A stretch of 64,000 nt of DNA from Acanthosepion pharaonis (GCA_903632075.3 CAHIKZ030000130.1:388501-452500); one strand, 5' to 3'. Shown: positions 33,385-45,386, counted from the stretch's first letter. Numbers and translations are program-made. The notes: generated by a model from the letters alone, not told the origin.

Positions 33385-33770
33385 TTATTTCTTTGTTACT
33401 CCAAATGTTAATTGCTGGTGTTCCCAAGTCCACCCTGACCCGGGGTGGTAGCACCTGTTACGGTCCCAGCTATGGGCAAATAGTTAACCCTCAACTAGGG
33501 ACAAAACACTATGAAAGTGTAAAAATAGATTTTAATACCAGAAATACTTTTTGTAAAAAAATTATTGCCAGCAATACATTTTTGAAGGAAAAAAATATTA
33601 CCAGAAACAAAAATTTTGTCAGCACTAAATAACCCATTGAGATTGATATGCCGTTAAAACAAACCAAACCAAACCATCACTATGAATCTATTTCAAAATT
33701 TTGTTGGCATTAAATGACCCACTGAGGTTGATATGCCATAAAACAAACCAAACCAAACCATTACTCCACT
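33385..33770 (+). mobile_element. LINE-associated 3' repeat
   Basis: 'accctgacccggggtggtag' with 'cacctgttacggtcccagct' and a run of 'accagcaatacattttt'-like units ends in 'aaacaaaccaaaccaaacc'. The same order occurs inverted at 58060-58260 and 57420-57600, beside RTE-type coding remnants. It is therefore probably the 3' untranslated part of that LINE. Confidence 0.5.
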
Positions 33771-33929
33771 ATGCTTTCTCATAGAACATTCTGAAGTACA
33801 AGGTCTATTCTGACATGATCTGGGTTAAGCACAGTACATACTCCACACCTTTTGTGCACAGTCCTGGTAAGCAGATAATATATGACTGCATCACCTTCAG
33901 AGTAAGACTCTCCGCTAAAAGAGGCCTTT

Positions 33930-34270
33930 TATAAAATATAGATTCAAATATAAACAATATTTACATATTCTCAAACCAAGTGAATGCTTACAGACACAAA
34001 TATAAACAATCAATATTTATATTCCCAAAGCAAGTAAATGCTTAGACTCAAATATACACAATCAATATTTACATATTCCCCCAAACCAAATAAATGCTTA
34101 CAGACTCAAATAAAACAATAAATGCTTATATGAACAGCCAATGCTTCTTTCCTCCAAAACCAAGTAAATGCTTACAGTCTCAATTGACCAATATATCATC
34201 AAACCAAGAAAATATTTATTAACTTAAATATAAACATCCAATATTTATCAATTCCCAAATTAAGTAAACC
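33930..34270. repeat. Irregular tandem repeat, ~55-75-bp units
   Basis: 'accaagtaaatgcttacaga' followed by 'ctcaaatataaacaatcaat' and 'atttacatattccc' recurs about five times with insertions and losses. It contains no ORF. Confidence 0.7.
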
Positions 34271-34289
34271 AAGCTAGTGACATTCCATC

Positions 34290-34985
34290 TTCACCAGACC
34301 TTGAATTTTCACCTATTGTAATGAACAGGAGTTCTCTCAGGGAGGCCCCATACCTTGAACACCTACTGGGACTGAAACTCAACTCAGACCTCAAGTGGAA
34401 CTTGCACATATGATCAGTTGGTAAAGATACTGGAAAAATGCTTGTTTCATGGTACTGCTCCAGTAAGTACCCGACTCTTCCTGCTGTCCTTTACTTTTGC
34501 AAGAATCAAATCAAACTGAATAGAGTACTGCAGACATATATGGGCAGGAGCTGCTCAGTCTTGATAGGGTTCAAAAGCATCTCTGCATCCTTGTGGGTGA
34601 TGAATTACTTTCCAACCTACAATCTCTTTCTCCACAGATGAAATGTTGCTATCTTTACCATTTACAAGAGCCAGATCAGACGTAAAATGGGGTACTGCTG
34701 CTATATATGGGCAGGAACTGCCCAGTTTTCATTTTCCAGTCTCGATAGAGTTGTCCAAATTATCTCCATGTTCTTGCAAGTGATGAATTATTTTCCCCCC
34801 TACAACCCCTTTTCCCACAGACGAAATGTCATAAGCCTCTCACTGCTTTATTGCTATTTTCATGGAAAGTGTTTAGATGAACTACATTCCTTAGTTTTAC
34901 CTGTTCTAATCTTCATGGTTAAGACCCACCATGCCACACACACTGTAGTGAACCACCTTCATTCCCTTCTTATTTTGTTTTTTTA
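34290..34985 (+). pseudogene. Jockey/CR1-like LINE reverse transcriptase C-terminal fragment with internal duplication
   Basis: It reads 'LGLKLNSDLKWNLHI', 'YCSSKYPTLPAVLYF', then 'YKSQIRRKMGYCCYIWAG', 'VMNYFPPYNPFSHRR', 'SLSLLYCYFHGKCLDELH' and 'TVVNHLHSLL', the usual order at the C-terminal end of these LINEs. The 'KSQIRxKMxYC...FSHRR' block appears twice (34500-34640 and 34670-34830). Stops lie at about 34408 and 34639. A dead copy. Confidence 0.7.
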
Positions 34986-35089
34986 AAACAATAAACATTG
35001 CTGAGTAGTGAAAAACTGTCATTTTGACACTATTTTATTTGTGTTCACAAAGGTCCAAGATTGCTATATTTTATTTGACTCCATACTTT

Positions 35090-35620
35090 GACAATAATTG
35101 TTGGCTAGTGTGTGAGAGCAGTACTGGTCCCCTTGCCTGAAGGGTGGATCTTACATTCTCAAGTGTGATGTATTAGAGACCGCCCTTCTCTCTAGGTTGA
35201 TTATCGGTGATAGAGATCTTTCCCATGCATGCATTTCAGCTGCAGCTGTACCAATCATTTGTCTCTCTATTTGGAGACCACCACTGAGGTTGACCCTGCA
35301 CGTGGCTCCCGAGGGAGACTTTACACCCAAGAAAGTCAATTCTGGCATGACCTGGGGGGAGACAAATATCACAAAGTGGTTATGAAATGAGAATTAAATA
35401 CGAAAGTGTCTACTTTATTTGTGCATGAAAAGTTGTTTAAATAATGGAGAGCCATGATTGCCAATGCCCTGAAGGTGCATTTCACATAGAAGAAGAATGA
35501 TTTCAGTCAAATGATATGATATGGCTCAGCTCAATAGCATTGTCATAGATTGAGGAAGAAAAGACGAATCTTAGTCTGTTCAATTCTGATTGATTCATTT
35601 TCTATGGTTTATCAACCCTT
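35090..35620. other. No gene recognised
   Basis: Frames on both strands cover 35151-35385, slightly G+C-richer than the surroundings. I recognise no domain, so this may be an unassigned element. Confidence 0.35.
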
Positions 35621-35757
35621 TGCAGGTTTATTTAAAGCCAGAAAATATTTTCAGATTATATGAATTGTCATTTTTTTTGAGTTAATAATGATTTAAGACT
35701 TATTAACCCATAGCTGGGGATAGAAGAGGTGAATTCATACCTTCCTGAGAGTAATCA
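35621..35757 (-). mobile_element. SINE 3' fragment
   Basis: The minus strand has 'ccccagctatgggttaata' followed by a tail matching 51200-51235, 32930-32975 and 55985-56060 ('ttattaactc', then 'ggctttaaataaacctgc'). This defines a shared 3' end for the chimeric SINE family. Confidence 0.55.
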
Positions 35758-35769
35758 TACTTATTATAA

Positions 35770-36005
35770 AACCCAGGTTGTGTGTGTGTGTGTGTGTGTG
35801 TGTCTTCACAGGACTACATAAAATTACCTTGTGGTGGTTCCGACAGCACCAAAAATTGGAAAAACACAATTGTTTTTGCACGAAATCAATTTGAAAACAC
35901 GATTAAGAGGCATCATTGTCGCCAGAATGGAAGGGGGACAACTCATATCGAGTTATACCTATTATAAAACCCAGGTTGTTTGTGTGTGTGTGTGTGTTCG
36001 TTTAT
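35770..36005 (+). repeat. Direct repeat pair with TG microsatellite
   Basis: 'attataaaacccaggttg' plus a TG run occurs at 35762 and 35958, about 195 bp apart. The format is like Helitron/Helentron-type ends with microsatellites, but no termini can be proven. Confidence 0.55.
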
Positions 36006-36390
36006 ATATGGGATCGGATTTCCTACATTTTTCAACCAATTTTAACAAAACTTCACTTTTTTTGGCAGGTAGTGTTTTTATTGTCTTGCACAATTTTTTT
36101 TTTTATTTTTACATTCAGAATGCTTTAAAAATTCCATTTACAAGACAATTTTTATAATAAAATTCTATTCAATCGGTAGACTCATAACGATTGAAAAACA
36201 ATGTTTTGTTTGAGTTTGGGTTTGACCAATTTGTGAAAAAAAAAAAAAAAAAAAAAACTAATTAAGACATGCGTGTCCGTCAACCTTAAACAATAATCTT
36301 TGTCAATTTTATTTTTCAGTCTTTATGATGGTCGATACTTGATCTATCTCTTACTGTTGCAACGCTGGGCTCTACTGCTAGTATACTCAT

Positions 36391-36601
36391 ATAAGTGAAT
36401 ATAATGAAGCCATTGGGAATTGAAACTTGGCTCTTTAATAAACAATTCTAGGCTATTATTCACTGCAGCACCCACACATCCAAGCTTACAGTACCTGGTA
36501 TTTCCAAGTGGTCACCTATCTAGGTTCTGACCATACTCGATGTTGCTTAACTTCAGTGTTCATATGGGAACCAGTGTTTGAACATGATGTGGCTGTAAGC
36601 C
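36391..36601 (-). mobile_element. Chimeric 5S-rRNA/tRNA SINE, copy C
   Basis: On the minus strand 36601-36484 follows 5S rRNA, with 'agttaagcaacatcgagtat' and 'gataggtgaccacttgg'. It is followed by the tRNA-like segment ('gctgcagtgaataatagcc') and 'gagccaagtttcaattccc'. The body is short. Substitutions are scattered, as in an old insertion. Confidence 0.75.
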
Positions 36602-36649
36602 CTGTTCAATTCTGAGGTTCAGCAAAAGATGTAGGGGTGGAGGCTGAAG

Positions 36650-37085
36650 GTTATGGTATCAGTGGTGAAGGGTGACTTGGATCCAGGGCATGTAGTCGCA
36701 AATAATTTGTCATATATGGCCTACCATAATATTTTGTCACTTAATGTGTTTGCCAATAACTCTACAAGCTATTTGCAACTTCAACAGCTGCTTAAGAAAA
36801 TGAGACCCCACCTCGGAAAAAAAAAAAAAAAAGTTGTTTTTCACTACTTTTTTTTTTTTTTAAAAAAAAAGTAATTTTGGTTTAATTTTGTTCACAATTT
36901 ATCAAATTAAGAGTTTCTGTTTTAACGAGACGTAGACATTTTTAATTTAATTTAAAAAAAAAAATGTTTAAATAAGTTCCTTGTCACTTGATGACAGGGA
37001 TCAGAAATATTATGGTAGACCGTATATAACAAATATTCACGACTACATGCCCCGAATCCAGGTCGTCCTTCGCCACTGGCTGATA
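36650..37085. repeat. Inverted repeat pair (~95-bp arms)
   Basis: 36653-36745 and 36985-37085 are imperfect inverse copies around 'gggcatgtagtcg' and 'ctaccataatatt'. The loop (~240 bp) holds A and T homopolymers. Probably a fold-back element. Confidence 0.6.
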
Positions 37086-37416
37086 TGCTTAAAAAAATCC
37101 CAAAAAACTTTTGCTTGCACAAATTCCTTATTTCCTTTTTTTCTATCATTGTATAGAAGGTTGTGATTGGATTATTATTAAAATGCTAAATTTAAACTTT
37201 CATTTGTAAGTTAAACAGGTTTTAACACAGGAAATGTGCGTATATGGCTAAATCAGCCATTTTTTTTTTTTTTGTAGTGATTAAAAAAACAAAAAAGTCA
37301 CATTCCAATCAATTGTTTTGTTGATCTTTTTGCTTATTAGACATTTATTAAGCTTGAGATTAAAAAACCTAAAATAAAATCTTCAAGAAAGATTTTTGAT
37401 TTCAAAAAATTCATTG

Positions 37417-37660
37417 GCGCTATTACAAATTCGCACCCCGTCATACAATGGTTTCATAAACAATGGGTTCAACCCTGACACTGTCAACCACACTCAGAAG
37501 TTTGTGGATCCCAATACTGGAGTCACCACGAATTGAGTTGAAGCAATGCGCAGCGTGCCTAGAGTAAATTTAAGATCATGAATGGCCCCCCACAAACAGG
37601 GGGTGATTTCTGAATACCTGGCAAAATTTATGTGGGCTCAAAGGTTTGGTGATTCGCCCT
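37417..37660 (+). pseudogene. Merlin/IS1595-type (ISXO2-like) transposase fragment
   Basis: The plus frame from 37417 reads 'TVNHTQKFVDPNTGVTTN', a stop, then 'VEAMRSVPRVNLRS', a stop, then 'GVISEYLAKFMWAQRFG'. The blocks 'TVNHs..FVDP.TG..T' and 'YLAEFMW...FG' are the C-terminal part of the DDE domain of ISXO2-like transposases carried by Merlin elements. In-frame stops replace probable Trp codons. I could not identify terminal inverted repeats. Confidence 0.65.
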
Positions 37661-38530
37661 TTTTTTCAACTTTTGGCATCAAATTGCCATGAAACTTTAT
37701 GTGTTGTCGCGGAGAGGGGTGCGAAAGTATGAGAGCGACGATTCATTTTTGGCCATAGGACTTAGGAAGTATTTTAATTTAAAAAATTAAACAACAAAAC
37801 AGCACCCAAGTAAATCGAAAACTTTTCATTTTTCTTCCATTTTTTTTAGTGTTAGTTTTTCACATGAAAAATAAATTTAGATAAAAATAAAATTGAATGT
37901 ATACAAAAAAAAAAGAAGTTATTTTGACAAATAAACGCTTTTCTTTGTCATCATAAAAAATTGATTCTGGGAAAAGGAAACAAAAAAAAGAAAATATCAT
38001 TTTAGTTTGCTGTTTCTTTTTTTTCTTTTTTCACTTAATTATTATTTTTTTTTTTAATTTCTTTTTCCTCTGTCGTATTTCAAAAGAGAAGACATAGGTT
38101 TTTTTTTGTTGTTGTTTTTAGCAAGTTTGAAATATTAATTTTAGTAGTTACTTCATTAATAAAACTTACCTTATTTCTTTTTCAGGGAATTTTCTTTTTC
38201 TTAAGAAAACAAAACAAAAAGTTTTTTTTTCTTTCTCTTCTTCACTTATTATGAAAAGAAAATTAATTTCTAATAAAGAAGGTTGCTAAAGTCAAAGGTT
38301 TTTGTTTTTTTGTTCTTTCTTTCTTTTAGAGAGAAAATGCACAGTAGTAAATAAATTCATATATTTAAAACTAAAAGTCAACAAATTCGTAAGATCAGTG
38401 AAATATTGTTTCTTGAAGTTCGCCTGCTGGGTAATGTAAGCGCCGGTGCAAAACTAAAATAGTCCCTTGTAAATAATTACGCCCGGAACTTTATCGTTAT
38501 CTAGCCAGTCTCTGTCTCTCACTCACATAC
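37661..38530. other. No gene recognised
   Basis: AT-rich DNA with T- and A-homopolymer tracts. It holds no ORF of note and no repeat that I can match. Confidence 0.4.
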
Positions 38531-38534
38531 TTAT

Positions 38535-38830
38535 GTCAGTCAGTTATGTGCCATGTGTGATACAAACTTAGGCGATCATGTGTCTTTCGATATATGACTA
38601 ACGAGGCAGATTTTTTCCCACAGTCGGTAGCCATTTCTTTCTGCGGTAGATCATCCAAGGCTATAGAACCCGGCCTGTCATACTATTTACCTATAGCTGG
38701 GGGAGAAGAAGAGGATTCATACCTTTCCCAAGGGTATTAGCATGCAAGTGAATGTAACTGATTTGACTGGAATTCAAACACGGCTCTTTGATGCCTCAGT
38801 CAGAGCTGTTATCCATTACTCCACCATGCC
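38535..38830 (-). mobile_element. tRNA-derived SINE with 'gcagaaagaaatggc' extension
   Basis: The minus-strand head is 'gggcatggtggagtaatgg', the box-B-like motif is diverged, and the body is typical. After 'ggatgatctaccgcagaaag' it continues into 'cgtcagtcatatatcgaaag' and 'cacatggcacataactga'. That variant is also found in the tandem arrays at 45.6 and 49.6 kb. Confidence 0.75.
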
Positions 38831-38884
38831 CACTTCTGCATATTTATTTATTAAGTTTAATTCATTTTGGAGACACCAAAATCA

Positions 38885-39360
38885 AGCAAGTTCAAAAATT
38901 TAAATATTTAACAGAGAGTGAAAAATTGAAATTTGAAGTCACATTGGGATAGCACAAGATGCCATCCAAAAGCTAAGCAAAGTATTAAGAAACATGAAAT
39001 TTTCATTAGAAACAAAGAAAAGAGTACTGGACTGTTATATAATATTGGTCCTCCTATATAGCAGGGAATACTGGACAATCTGTTCACAGATGAAGAAGAG
39101 ACTTCAGGCAACAGAAATGTAGTTCTACAGAAGGATGCTGAGAATAACATGAACTGAACATGTGAGCAATGACAAAGTTTTAGGGAAATAGAAACAAAAA
39201 GGAAACTCACACTTAGAATCAGAAAGAAACAAATGAAATTTCTAAGGCATATAATGAGGAAAGAGGGCTTAGAGAATTTGACACTCACAGGACAAAGTGA
39301 ATGCACACAGTGAATAACCTACGCAATGAGCTTGTGCAGATGGTTGGCAGAACAGTGATC
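38885..39360 (+). pseudogene. Non-LTR retrotransposon RT C-terminal fragment, frameshifted
   Basis: Across frames the plus strand reads 'VQKFKYLTES', 'MPSKS*AKY*ET', 'ETKKRVLDCYIILVLLYSR', 'WTICSQMKKRLQATEM' and 'FLRHIMRKEGLENLTLTGQ'. This is the familiar order of a widespread metazoan LINE RT C-terminus. It has several frameshifts and is dead. The minus-strand 132-residue frame opposite (38908-39306) is a shadow. Confidence 0.7.
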
Positions 39361-40020
39361 TCCTAAAAATATACATAGGAGTAACGAAAACCCTGAAAAC
39401 AAAGAAACTATACACAAAACATTGTTTACAAATAGTAAATACACAAACAGCACAATGTTTTTTTAAACATATATGGGAGATTGGAAACAAATCACACCAA
39501 AAATATTATGGAAACTAAGGAAAAGAACATCAGCCCCGAAACAATCAATCCAAAAACTGTAAACTCTACTTGGAGAAAAAATAACCATAATTACCTTCCA
39601 GGACCAAAACAATCTACTAAATAAACAATCAGAATTCATTTCAAAATGCAGACATGAAAAAAATTTTTTACTATGCAACTTAAAATCGAAAACTGAAAAC
39701 AAGCAAGAATAAATGAAAATAAATAAAATAAAAAATAGAAACAAGTAAAATAAATTGATCCAAACAAATAAATAAGTAAATAAAAAAAAATTAACAAACC
39801 ACAGCCACCAAAATAACCATTAAAACAATACAATAGACAATGCATCACTGACCTTATATATAAAAAAAAATCAAGCAAAAACACAGCACATATGGCCTAA
39901 CGATTGTGTTTAGCATGAAACAGACTTTTGCATCTGGGTGTTGACTTCAATGTCCACTTTTATATTTACATATGCTCTAACCCATAAATATGCATACCTT
40001 AAAAAAATTTTAAAACAAAA
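39361..40020. other. No gene recognised
   Basis: A-rich sequence. The minus-strand frames here are Phe/Leu/Ile-rich translations of A-rich DNA and have no domain support. Confidence 0.4.
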
Positions 40021-40309
40021 CCATGTTTCAAAAAATAGAAGCTAAAAACCCTAATTTTATTTTGCAAATAAATTAAAAGCATTAGTTCTATTTCATCTTC
40101 AAGCGAATTTTGGAGTAACTTTTAAAATTTACCGGGTTTTAAATACACAGCTAAAATCACGTTTCCATGGTTACAGAATATTCTACTCAAATTGAACACG
40201 GGGTGTCTAGATTTTCCTTATGACAGTATCATTGTAATTATTAGCTACATTTTGGTAAGGGGTGAGGATGTATTTTCACTGAAACCTGACGTCGGTTGAA
40301 TGGATGTCG

Positions 40310-40342
<33 letters not shown>

Positions 40343-40894
40343 TTGTTAAGTAAAAAATTTTCAACGTCATCTTTAAAATTAAAGATTTTTTTTATACTTT
40401 TATTTAACTACGACCCGAAATTTTACTATATTTTTAAGAACAGTTAAATGTATTAGAATCCATTATATTATGTAGGATTATTTTAACATTAAGTTTAAGT
40501 ATGTATATGAGGTTACATTTTTTTTTTTTTTTTTTTTGTATATGAAAAAGCAGAAATGGTTTAATTTCACTGATTCAGTAAACTTTTCTTTTTATATATA
40601 AACCTATTATTATAATATTTTTAGAAAGTACTGAGGACATATCATTCAAAAAAATTTCATAATTTTTGGATTCTTTTTAATGCGTGTAGTATTATTAAAA
40701 GAAATTTAGGTTAGAATTCATTCAATTTAACTACAATTTTAATTTAAAATTAAAAAACTTTAAAATTTTAAAATATTTTCATTGTTTAGTTTTAATAGAC
40801 TATATTACTTTATAACAGAAGGAAAATTACTCATATTAATAAGATTTTTTTCCATATCAAAGTATATGTTTATTTATTTATTTATTTATTCATT

Positions 40895-40925
<31 letters not shown>

Positions 40926-42127
40926 CTTCTCTTTAAATTTAAATATTATTTAAGTAATAGACTTACTACAAAACTAGCTAAGTCATTTCTCAGATTTAGT
41001 AAACTTTATTTATTTATTAATTAATTAATTTATTTATTTCAAATATGTATAACCTAATTAATAAAGTTTTTTTTTTTAACATTTAGATTCATTTTTATTT
41101 TACTACAATTTTAATAATTTTAAAATTTTAAAATTATAACTTTAAAATTTTAAAATATTTTCATTGTTAGTTTTTAATTTAAACTATATTATTTTTTATA
41201 ACAGAAGGATATTACTCATTTAAGTAAAAAATTTTTTTCCTATCAAAGTATATTAATTACAATTTTAAACTTTTTAATTTAGATATTAAATAATAAGAAA
41301 TGACTACAAAATATCTAAGTCATTTTCAGAATTAGTAAACTTTATGTATTAATTCAAGTTTTAGTATGTATATGAGGTTACATTTTTTTTTTTTTTTTTT
41401 TTTTTTTATATATATATATAATTTGATATAATGTAAAATAATTATGACCCATTGTTCTTTGTACATAATATGAAACTTTATTACTAGGTTATATATTTAA
41501 AATAAATAATTTAATTAATTAAACATAGTTTTGTAGTAATATTTTTAAATATTTAAATATATTAAAATTGTATTTAAATGTTATGAAAATTTAATGAGTA
41601 ATTATTGGTAAAGTATATTCAATTAAATATTTAGTTTAAAATTCTAACCTGTTCTTGGTACATACATATTTTAAATATATAAAATAAATAAATTAAGTAA
41701 TAAATAAAGTTTACTAAATCCGAGAAATGACTTGGCTAATTTTAGTAAGTTCATTAATATTACTAAAATAATATTTTAAAATAAAAGGTTTAAAATTGTA
41801 ATTTACATATACTTGGATATTGAAAATAATTTTACTTACTATGAGTAATATTCCTTCTGTTATAAAGTAATATAGTCTAATATAACTAACAATGAAAAAT
41901 ATTTCAAAAGTTTAAAGTTTGTAATTTTAAAATTGAAACTAAAATTAAAGTTAAATTGAATGAATTCTAACCTAAGTTTTTTTAAATAATACTACACGCA
42001 CTAAAAAAAGATCCCAAAAAAAAGCAAATATAGTAAAAATAAAAAATTAATATGAAATGCCATAAGATATAAGCTTTTGAATGACCCATGTCCTTTGTAC
42101 TTACATGAGAAACATTATATCACTAGG

Positions 42128-42158
<31 letters not shown>

Positions 42159-43067
42159 AAATGTAACCTCATATACATACTTAAACTTGAATTAATACAT
42201 AAAGTTTACTAATTCTGAGAAAATGACTTAGATAAGTCTGGGCCATTAATATTACTTTTTAAATAATATCTAAATTAAAAGTTTAAAAATTGTAATTTAC
42301 ATAACTTTGATAGGAAAAAATTTTTACTTACTATGAGTAATTATCCTTCTGTTATAAAAGTAATATAGTCTAAATTAAAACTAACAATGAAAATATTTTA
42401 AAATTTTAAAGTTATAATTTTAAAATTTTAAAATTGAAATTAAAATTGTAGTAAAAAAAATAATTCTAACATGTTATTTATACATACATATGAAACTTTA
42501 TTAATTAGGTTACATATATTTAAAATAAATAAATTAATTAATTAATAAATAAATAAAGTTTTAAATCTGAGAAATGACTTAGCTAGTTTTTTAGTAAGTG
42601 CCATTAATATTACTTAAATAATATTTAAATTTAAAGAGAAGAAAAGGAAAAAAAAAAAAAAAAAAAAAAAAATAAATGAATAAATAAATAAATAAATAAA
42701 CATATACTTTGATATGGAAAAATAATCTTACTTAATATGAGTAATTTTCCTTCTGTTATAAAGTAATATAGTCTATTAAAAACTAAACAATGAAAATATT
42801 TTAAAATTTTAAAGTTGTAATTTTGAATTTGTAATTAAAATTGTAGTTAAATTGAATGAATTCTAACCTAAATTTCTTTTTAAATAATACTACACGCATT
42901 AAAAAAGAATCCAAAAAATAACACCTATAGTAAAATAAAATTAATATGAATACCATAACATGTAAGCTTTTGAATTAATGTGAAATATTATAATAATAGG
43001 TTTATATATAAAAGAAAAGTTTACTGAATCAGTGAAATTTAACCATTTCTGCTGTCATAGTCATATA

Positions 43068-43100
<33 letters not shown>

Positions 43101-43620
43101 TAACCTCATATACATACTTAAAAATGTTAAAATAATCCTACATAATATAATGGATTCTAATACATTTAACTGTTCTTAAAAAAGAATATAGTAAAAATAA
43201 AAATTAAAAAGGAAAATATTTCAAATCGTAGTTAAATAAAAGTATTGTAAAAAAAAATCTTTAATTTTAAAAGATGACGTTGAAAATTTTTTACCGTTAA
43301 CAATTTTTTTTTTTTTTTTTTTTTTAAATTCAGACGACATCCATTCAACTGGGACGTCAGGTTTCAGTGTAAAATACAACCCCCTTACCAAAATGTAGCT
43401 AATAACTGATACAATGATACTGTCATAAGGAAAAAACCCCGTGTTCAATTTGAGTAGAATATTCTGTAACCATGGAAACGTGATTTTAGCTGTGTATTTA
43501 AACCCGGTAAATTTTAAAAGTTACTCCAAAATTCGCTTGAAGATGAAATAGAACTAATGCTTTTAATTTATTTGCAAAAATAAAATTAGGGTTTTTAGCT
43601 TCTATTTTTGAAACATGGTT
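40021..43620. repeat. 3.6-kb imperfect palindrome
   Basis: 40021-40350 is mirrored by 43270-43620: 'ttttagcttctatttt', 'cttcaagcgaattttgga', 'ccatggttacagaatattct' and 'gacatccattcaac' all occur in inverse order. Inner pairs include 'tatgtatatgaggttacatt' at 40499/43105 and 41368/42165. The centre is near 41.8 kb. Very AT-rich, with several A/T homopolymers. The outer arm is also found once more at 45060-45310, after a Penelope-like ORF, so the arms look like that element's 3' region. Confidence 0.85.
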
Positions 43621-43752
43621 GAACTGTAGCGAAAATAACCATATTTTAAATCAATTAATTTATAATATTAATCTGTAAATTTACAAGCACTATTTTGTAA
43701 AAAATAAAATATCTATAAGAACACCGGATTTTATATCTTACTGTTCTTTTTT

Positions 43753-43754
<2 letters not shown>

Positions 43755-43815
<61 letters not shown>
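43755..43815. repeat. (TA)n microsatellite
   Basis: About 27 TA units directly before the Penelope-like fossil, probably marking its truncation point. Confidence 0.9.
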
Positions 43816-43816
<1 letters not shown>

Positions 43817-44739
43817 CATACATACCAACCTTATAGAAAAACCAAATGCTAACCCTTTATATATACACCCGAAGTCAAACCACCCTCCATCCATAATTAA
43901 ACATATACCCTCGTCAATAGAAAATAGAATTAGCATTAACTCCGCTAACAAGGAAATATTCCAACAACACAATGGCTTTATAACACTGTCCTAAAAAAAT
44001 AGTGGTTATAAAAATATAACATTAACTATAGAGACGATATAAATAAGGAAAAAAACAGGAAAAGAAAATATATTTGGTATACCCCTCCGTTCAACCAAAT
44101 GGTTAGTATTAAACTAGGACAGAAATAGCTCTAATTGATAAACACTTCCCCACCAATAGTAAGCTTAGTAATATATTCAATAAGAACACCCTAAAACTGA
44201 GTTACAGCTGTTCTGAAAATCTTAAACGTATAATAAAAAAAAACACAATAATAAGATCTTGAATAAATGTCTGAATAGTATTAATAAATCAGACAATAAA
44301 AGGGAAAAATTGTGTAATTTAGAAACCTAGAAGACTGCCCATTAGAAAATAAATGCTGCAATAAATCTGTGGTATACCAATGTACTATATCATCCACTGA
44401 GAGTCCTAGCACTAATATGATATCATTGGGTCCACGAAGAATAATTTAAAGATAGATGGAGGCAGCATAAAGTGTTCTTTTAATAATATAAATAAAAGAA
44501 ATCAGACTTCCCTATCTAAATATTTCTGGCATCTGAAGGAAACAAATAGAACACCTAAAGTAAAATGGAAAATTATAAACAGTGCTAGAACATGTAAAAC
44601 TTGGGATGACCCATGCCCTTTGTGCCTCCATGAGAAATTGTACATTATTAAGCTTCTAAATAATAATAATCTATTAAACAATAGACATGAGTTAACAGTT
44701 TTCTGTCGACATCATCAGATTTATGGTTTGAATTATTAG
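43815..44739 (+). pseudogene. Penelope-like retroelement ORF, C-terminal part with GIY-YIG-like domain
   Basis: Three frames in order: 'LYIHPKSNHPPSIIKHIPSS' and 'ENRISINSANKEIFQ' (43860-43965); 'NRKRKYIWYTPPFNQMV' and 'LIDKHFPTNSKLSNIFNKNT' (44050-44225); and an open run from 44419 to the stop at 44737, with 'IGSTKNNLKI', 'TSLSKYFWHLKE', 'PCPLCLHEKLYII' and 'LLNNRHELTVFCRHH'. This order (linker, then an endonuclease region with SLSKYxW, then Cys-x2-Cys and CRH tail) matches Penelope-like proteins with a C-terminal GIY-YIG nuclease. Key residues of the nuclease look altered, and at least three frame breaks are present. The reverse transcriptase part is missing upstream. Confidence 0.7.
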
Positions 44740-45059
44740 CTAAAAACAAGCATACAATATAATAACTTGATTAATCCATAGCCCAATCATCAGATTCATG
44801 GTCTGAATAATTAGCTAAGAACAAGCATACAATATAATAACTTTCATAATCCATAGCCCAAATAAATAGTTTAAATACCCTACAAAAAAGATAACCCTTT
44901 ATAAAGCAAACGTTACGGCAGTTTTTTATATGCACAAATCCCTTTCATAAAAAATAAAATAAAAAAATAAATAAATCTCCATAGACACGCATGCCAGACT
45001 AGAGTTTATACATCTTCCGTTTCAAATTTAGACACCCCATTTTTCCCTGACTTGACATC

Positions 45060-45310
45060 CATGAAAGTAACTCTATATTGATACTTATTATTAACACCCA
45101 ACACACACCTACCCAATTTAAACAATTCGCCCTAGCTGTTACCATGGAAATTTTGATTTCAATTATTAAAACACGTAAATTTCAGAAATACGTTATTCCA
45201 AAAAAAAAAAAAAATTTCGCTTGAAGATGGAACAGAACACACTTTAACTCAATTTAATTCAAATAATTACATTGAAGTTTTCGGCTCTTGTTTTGAAACA
45301 TGAGACCTCT
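45060..45310. repeat. Extra copy of the palindrome's outer arm
   Basis: 'ccatggaaa...gatttcaat', 'cacgtaaatttcag' and 'ttcgcttgaagatggaacag' match 43470-43620 with many differences. It is placed ~320 bp after the Penelope-like stop codon, as a 3' terminal region would be. Confidence 0.55.
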
Positions 45311-45348
45311 TATGTCGCGAGTTGGAATCATATTTTTAAATAAATAAT

Positions 45349-45352
<4 letters not shown>

Positions 45353-45386
<34 letters not shown>
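45353..45386. repeat. (TA)n microsatellite
   Basis: Uninterrupted TA tract of about 17 units. Confidence 0.9.

Noticed and set aside
38908..39306. 132-residue Phe/Leu-rich minus frame that looks like a membrane protein
   Set aside because: It is opposite a LINE reverse transcriptase fragment that reads well on the plus strand; hydrophobicity comes from A-rich sense DNA.
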